In this document: positions 4,725-7,735 of the stretch, piece after piece
Numbering within the stretch: the first letter of the stretch is position 1
How the letters are laid out: every line of letters starts with the position of its first letter
NCBI GenBank assembly: GCA_002338885.1
Contig: DDJI01000007.1
Location: 13,348-21,082 of the forward strand
Origin: Ruminococcus sp. UBA1828
GTDB taxonomy: Bacteria > Bacillota > Clostridia > Oscillospirales > Ruminococcaceae
DNA length: 7,735 bases
Direction of reading: 5' to 3'
Notes under the pieces: generated by a model
Told to the model about the DNA's origin: nothing
The model's database searches: none
The model's input: the letters and a program-made list of their open reading frames with translations, nothing else
Made by a program: the position numbers and the translations under genes

Positions 4725-5557
4725 ATGTGCGCCGATAATAGGCGAGAGCATCATGCAGCTTATGCCGGCGGAGGGGTTGAACTCCCTTATCTGCTCGCAC
4801 AGGTACTCCGCGCGATCCGGAGCGTCCGCATGCGCCACAAACACCTTTCCCCCTGCTCATGGGTAGAATGAGCCTTGTACAGCTCCAAAAGCTCGTTCAT
4901 TGCGCCCTTTGCGCCCTTTTTCTTCTCGAACGCCGAAAGCGTGCCGTCGGTGTTTATTTTAAGTATGGGCTTGATGTTGAGCGCAGTGCCGACAACGGCG
5001 GTTGCGGGGGATATTCTGCCGCCCCGCTTTAAATGCATGAGATCCTCCACCATAAACCAGTGGTATATTCTCAGCCTGTTTTCCTCCAGCCACGCGGCGT
5101 TTTCCTCTATACTCATGCCCGCCTCGCGGTTTTTCACCGCAAGCTCTATCAGCATGCCCATTCCCACGGTTGCGCCGAGCGAATCGACGCTCACAAGCTT
5201 TGCGCCGGTGTCCTTGTACTTTTCGTTTAAGTCGTTTGCCGCAAGGAGCGACGAGCTGTACGTGCTCGACAGGCCGCTCGAAAGGGAAAGGTACAAAACC
5301 GACATTCCCTTTGACATGTAGGGCTTAAAGCTCTCTTCATACTGATACGGGGAAATCTGAGTGGTGTGTGTCAGCACTCCCGTGCGCTGGCCGTCATAAA
5401 ACGCCTTTAAAACCTCCGGCGGCTCTATGCAGTCGCAGATTCTCTGCTCGTCGCCCAAGCTGTAGCTCATCGGCAGGAACATAACGCCCTTTTCCTTTGC
5501 GTAATCCGCGGGTATATCTGCCGAAATGCCCGAAAATATTATGTATTCCTGGCTCAT
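4665..5557 (-). CDS. DegV family lipid-binding protein, one-base frameshift
   Basis: DegV proteins bind a fatty acid in a two-domain fold and include FakB, which presents the acid to the FakA kinase; no fakA is visible here. The N-terminal domain shows SADIP (12-16), THTTQISP (63-70) and SLSSGLSSTYSS (91-102), the Ser/Thr-rich lipid-binding loop. The second domain has LKRGGRIS (176-183) and LNIKPILKINTDGTL (193-207). As written the frame ends at 4787 after 256 residues with a foreign tail. One extra G in the G5 run (plus-strand C5, 4849-4853) would restore VFVAHADAP...SPIIGAHVGPGMCGIV, ending at the TAA at 4665-4667: 297 residues, near the family's usual size. The ATG at 5557 has AGAGGA five bases upstream. 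FSG stands where TDS is usual at the start. The frameshift may be a sequence error or a real mutation. Confidence 0.88.
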
Positions 5558-5589
5558 GGTTGTCCTCTGTCCTCATTTATTTTTTGCGC

Positions 5590-5633
5590 AAAAATGCGTT
5601 CCTGCCGCAGCTTTTGCCGCAGTCGAAAACGCA
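5590..5633 (-). terminator. Intrinsic terminator after the nucleotidyltransferase gene
   Basis: Read on the minus strand, TGCGTT pairs with AACGCA (plus 5628-5633 with 5595-5600), enclosing a second GCGGC/GCTGC stem with an AAAA loop, and the run TTTTT follows (plus 5590-5594). It lies 40 bases past the nucleotidyltransferase stop and about 33 bases before the degV-like start, so it separates the two genes. Confidence 0.7.
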
Positions 5634-5672
5634 CCGTGCATATATTTATTTTACGCCTTGAAAAAGCGTCCT

Positions 5673-6554
5673 TTAAAGCTGCGGCGGATAAACTCCGCTT
5701 TCATGCAAAGCCTTGAGCTTGTTTTCAACGTCCTCCTTGTCGGCTTTGTATGTTATGCCGAACCACTTGTCGTGAGACGGGGTTGCAAGCACCGTCATCT
5801 CGCCCGACGCGAGCAGGTCGTTAACCATTACCGGCAGCAGGCACTCTGCCTTTATCTCGTCCGGCTTTAAGCCCTTCAAAAAGTCCTCAAAGTAGCGCTG
5901 CATCCTGCCCAAAACGTCCTGATGGAAGCCCCAGAAGTTCATCGAAACCTCCGACTCGGGGTCAATCTCGCCGTTTTCGCCTACAATCACGCCGTCCTTG
6001 GGAACTATGCCGCCCGTCTCATCGACCTTGACGAGCTTGCCGTCCTTGACGGAGCATATGCCCCTTGTGACTGCGCCGTTGTCGCTCACGGTGTTTTTGA
6101 GTATGTATGTGACCATTGCGGCGTCCGATGCGCCCTTCAGGCGTGTCAGGAAGTCGTGCATCAAGACAAAGCACTCCTTGCCGTAATAGTCGTCTGCGTT
6201 GACGGTTGCAAACGGCTCGGTCAAATACTCCTTGGCGCACAGAACAGCGTGCACCGTGCCGAAGGGCTTTACCCTCTCGGGCGGGAGCACATAAAAGTCG
6301 GGCAGGGAAGAATAGTCCTGTGTGGCGTACTCAAGCTCCACTCTGTCCTTAAACTTCTCGCCGACAGTGTTTTTGACCGTATCGACCATTTCGTCCTTTA
6401 ATACAAAGACCACCTTGTTAAATCCTGCCTCTATGGCGTCATGAATGGAGTACTCCATCAATATCTCGCCCTGCGGTCCTACGTGGGATATCTGCTTATC
6501 CCCGCCGAAGCGCGAGCCGAGTCCGGCAGCCAATACCAAAAGCGTAGTTTTCAT
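5673..6554 (-). CDS. Nucleotidyltransferase (NTP_transferase, GT-A type fold)
   Basis: This 293-residue cytoplasmic protein belongs to the enzymes that join a sugar phosphate, or a similar phosphate, to an NTP and release pyrophosphate. The start shows the nucleotide-binding signature LVLAAGLGSRFGGDKQ (residues 6-21), followed by GPQGEILMEYSIHDA (26-40). KPFGTVHAVLCA (96-107) fits the base-binding region, and VNADDYYG (118-125) supplies the metal-binding aspartates. MNFWGFH (205-211) and KWFGITYKADKEDV (263-276) follow. The exact substrate cannot be read from the sequence. The ATG at 6554 has GGGAG eight bases upstream, and the gene has its own promoter. Downstream is a terminator, then the degV-like gene. 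Upstream is gtrA, which fits a cell-envelope polysaccharide setting, but that link is only contextual. Confidence 0.9.
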   Translation of the reverse strand: MKTTLLVLAAGLGSRFGGDKQISHVGPQGEILMEYSIHDAIEAGFNKVVFVLKDEMVDTVKNTVGEKFKDRVELEYATQDYSSLPDFYVLPPERVKPFGTVHAVLCAKEYLTEPFATVNADDYYGKECFVLMHDFLTRLKGASDAAMVTYILKNTVSDNGAVTRGICSVKDGKLVKVDETGGIVPKDGVIVGENGEIDPESEVSMNFWGFHQDVLGRMQRYFEDFLKGLKPDEIKAECLLPVMVNDLLASGEMTVLATPSHDKWFGITYKADKEDVENKLKALHESGVYPPQL

Positions 6555-6592
6555 AAAAACATCTCCCTTTAAATCAGGTTTATATCAATACA

Positions 6593-6621
6593 ATAATAAT
6601 TTATCTTCTTTAATATGTCAA
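6593..6621 (-). promoter_or_regulatory. Promoter of the nucleotidyltransferase gene
   Basis: On the minus strand TTGACA (plus 6616-6621) and TATTAT (plus 6593-6598) are 17 bases apart. Transcription would start near 6586, leaving about a 30-base leader with the ribosome binding site. The gene can thus be expressed independently of gtrA. Confidence 0.82.
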
Positions 6622-6687
6622 TCACACGGAAAGCTTTGCGCTAAAATTTGCGCCCGAGTATCCGCATACTGAATACTCTGCGTATAT

Positions 6688-7311
6688 TTACTTCTTTATA
6701 TTCTCGTCCGTAATATCCGTGCCGCTGTTTCGGGAAGTATTTTTTCCCCGACGTATGCGAAAGATCAGCTTTTTTTGCACGAAATAGTTAAAGACGAACA
6801 TCACAGCCTCGGCGATGGGCTTTGATATCCATGTGGGTATGTGAAGCAGCCGCACGAGTATTTCAAGTATGACAAAGGTCTTTATCACAAAGCTGAACGC
6901 CGCAAGTCCGTAGTACCCGCCCATCTGCGCAAGCGCGCCCTTTGTCGAGCGAAAGACCCACAGGCGGTTTATGTGAAAGTTTAGCTGAGAGCTGCACAAA
7001 AAAGCCGCGACCGCCGCGATTTCCATGGCTGCCGGAACACCCGAGAGCGCATATTCAAGGGCGAGCAGCACCGCATAATCGACTATGAAGGCGATAACGG
7101 AGGATATGAAGTAACGCACCGGCTTTTCGCCGAGCAGCATTTTTGCGATGCTCACGGGCGATTCGCGGTTTTTAAGCGCCGCCGCGAGCTTTTTAGCTAT
7201 GCCGATTTCGCCGTTTTCGACGTTTTCGACGTTTTCGCTGTCGTTTCCGCCGTTCGGGCCGTTCATGACGTCCGGATTATTCCTGCCTTGCGGGTTGTTT
7301 TCGCGTCTCAT
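6688..7311 (-). CDS. GtrA family membrane protein
   Basis: GtrA-like proteins are small four-span membrane proteins, often implicated in moving lipid-linked sugars across the cytoplasmic membrane. The 207-residue product has a polar, asparagine-rich N-terminal tail (1-60) and four hydrophobic segments at about 67-89, 95-113, 131-153 and 162-180. Family-like motifs are RYFISSVIAFIVDYAVLLAL in span 1, NFHINRLWVFRS (111-122) after span 2 and NYFVQKKLIFR (175-185) at the end of span 4. The ATG at 7311 is preceded by AAGGAGG at 7 bases. The tail holds a short ENV ENV ENG repeat from a 9-base direct repeat. The long tail exceeds the usual GtrA length, about 130-150 residues. It is separated from the nucleotidyltransferase by 133 bases that include a promoter, so they need not be one operon. 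Confidence 0.88.
   Translation of the reverse strand: MRRENNPQGRNNPDVMNGPNGGNDSENVENVENGEIGIAKKLAAALKNRESPVSIAKMLLGEKPVRYFISSVIAFIVDYAVLLALEYALSGVPAAMEIAAVAAFLCSSQLNFHINRLWVFRSTKGALAQMGGYYGLAAFSFVIKTFVILEILVRLLHIPTWISKPIAEAVMFVFNYFVQKKLIFRIRRGKNTSRNSGTDITDENIKK
7212..7238 (-). repeat. 9-base in-frame repeat in the gtrA N-terminal tail
   Basis: CGTTTTCGA occurs at 7212-7220 and 7221-7229, and CGTTTTCGC at 7230-7238. On the coding strand this gives the ENV ENV ENG tripeptide repeat, residues 26-34. Copy changes would stay in frame and only lengthen or shorten the tail. Confidence 0.85.
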
Positions 7312-7336
7312 GTGATTCCTCCTTTTTTATATGGTC

Positions 7337-7359
7337 AGGCGTCTGTGCCTGCAACGCCT
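7337..7359 (-). promoter_or_regulatory. Inverted repeat in the gtrA leader
   Basis: AGGCGT (7337-7342) and ACGCCT (7354-7359) are perfect inverted halves over an 11-base loop; CAGGC/GCCTG at 7336-7351 is an overlapping alternative. It sits just after the likely minus-strand -10 box and before the ribosome binding site. It may be an operator or an RNA hairpin; the sequence does not decide. Confidence 0.4.
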
Positions 7360-7388
7360 ATTATGTCACATTCGCGGGGAAAATACAA
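7360..7388 (-). promoter_or_regulatory. Possible promoter of the gtrA gene
   Basis: On the minus strand TTGTAT (plus 7383-7388) and CATAAT (plus 7360-7365) are 17 bases apart. The match is moderate. It is divergent from the ABC transporter promoter, with about 55 bases between the two -35 boxes. Confidence 0.45.
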
Positions 7389-7443
7389 GCGTGAAATCTA
7401 CATCTTAGCTAAATATCGAGGGTAATTTAGAAGAATTTTTTCC

Positions 7444-7472
7444 TTGACATTGCGGGTGGATCGTTGTAAAAT
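7444..7472 (+). promoter_or_regulatory. Promoter of the ABC transporter gene
   Basis: TTGACA (7444-7449) and TAAAAT (7467-7472) are separated by exactly 17 bases. Transcription should start near 7479. An AT-rich partly palindromic block, TTAAGTAGTTAATTAA, follows at 7484-7499 and could bind a repressor. Confidence 0.88.
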
Positions 7473-7520
7473 ATACGAGTAAGTTAAGTAGTTAATTAAA
7501 TATGAAAGGATAGTGTAAGT

Positions 7521-7735
7521 ATGCTCAAGACATTGGCTAAGAGCGTCCGCGAATACAAAAAACCCGCGCTCATTACGCCGATATTCGTAATCTTTGAAGT
7601 GGTTTTGGACTGCATTATTCCCTTTATCATTGCAGACCTTGTAAACACCATACAAGCAGGCGACGCCGAGATGGGATACATACTCCGCTCAGGCGTGCTT
7701 CTTGCCGTGATGGCGCTTTTGTCGCTGCTGTTCGG
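7521..7735 (+). CDS. N-terminus of an ABC transporter membrane/ATPase protein, cut by the window edge
   Basis: The frame opens at ATG 7521 with AAAGGA at 7505-7510 and runs off the window after 71 codons without a stop. The N-terminal pattern MLKTLAKSVREYKKPALITP followed by IFVIFEVVLDCIIPFIIADLVNTIQAGD is that of type-IV ABC exporters (multidrug/lipid/peptide type), whose fused membrane domain begins this way. A first membrane span is at about residues 17-41, and a second begins near 55 (ILRSGVLLAVMALLSLLFG). The ATPase domain with its Walker motifs lies beyond the window, so the family call rests on the N-terminus alone. A strong promoter precedes it. Such genes often occur as pairs of half-transporters. 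Confidence 0.75.
   Translation, partial: MLKTLAKSVREYKKPALITPIFVIFEVVLDCIIPFIIADLVNTIQAGDAEMGYILRSGVLLAVMALLSLLF

Noticed and set aside
5526..5870. Plus-strand frame of 114 codons opposite the nucleotidyltransferase and degV-like genes
   Set aside because: It is a shadow of two well-supported minus-strand genes and shows no domain.

Overview
The window is chromosomal DNA of a Gram-positive-type bacterium, most likely a Clostridia-class Bacillota. The support is the rpmG-secE-nusG-rplK-rplA-rplJ-rplL order, a short single-span SecE, strong AGGAGG-type ribosome binding sites, perfect TTGACA promoters with 17-base spacers, and an L10 leader with an attenuator. TGA is used as a stop, so the code is standard. 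I cannot name a genus.

Left half (1-4126, plus strand): the end of rpmG (L33), then secE and nusG, then rplK (L11) and rplA (L1), then rplJ (L10) and rplL (L7/L12). Each ribosomal gene pair carries the expected autoregulatory RNA. A GTGGGAG...ATCACCAC element, which resembles the L1-binding helix of 23S rRNA, occurs twice: once before rplK and again before rplA. An L10 leader with its own promoter and an intrinsic terminator precedes rplJ. A strong terminator closes the rplK-rplA transcript. Between it and the rplJ promoter lie about 400 bases of repeat-bearing, apparently non-coding DNA.

Middle (4127-4664): gene-free DNA with two intrinsic terminators, a pyrimidine-rich stretch, a 14-base triple repeat able to form hairpins, a 16-base-period repeat and an 89-base tandem repeat. 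rpoB does not follow rplL, as it does in many bacteria; the next gene is convergent.

Right half (4665-7311, minus strand): a DegV-family lipid-binding protein gene with a one-base frameshift in a G run, a sugar-nucleotide-type nucleotidyltransferase with its own promoter, and a GtrA-family membrane protein. Divergent from these, at 7521 onward on the plus strand, is the start of an apparent multidrug-type ABC transporter gene behind a near-consensus promoter.

The most unusual signal is that two unrelated genes (rplA and the degV-like gene) each have a second copy of their last codons a short distance downstream, and every base difference between the copies is synonymous. I saw no complete mobile element, CRISPR array, tRNA or rRNA gene, and no clear new defence or enzymatic system.
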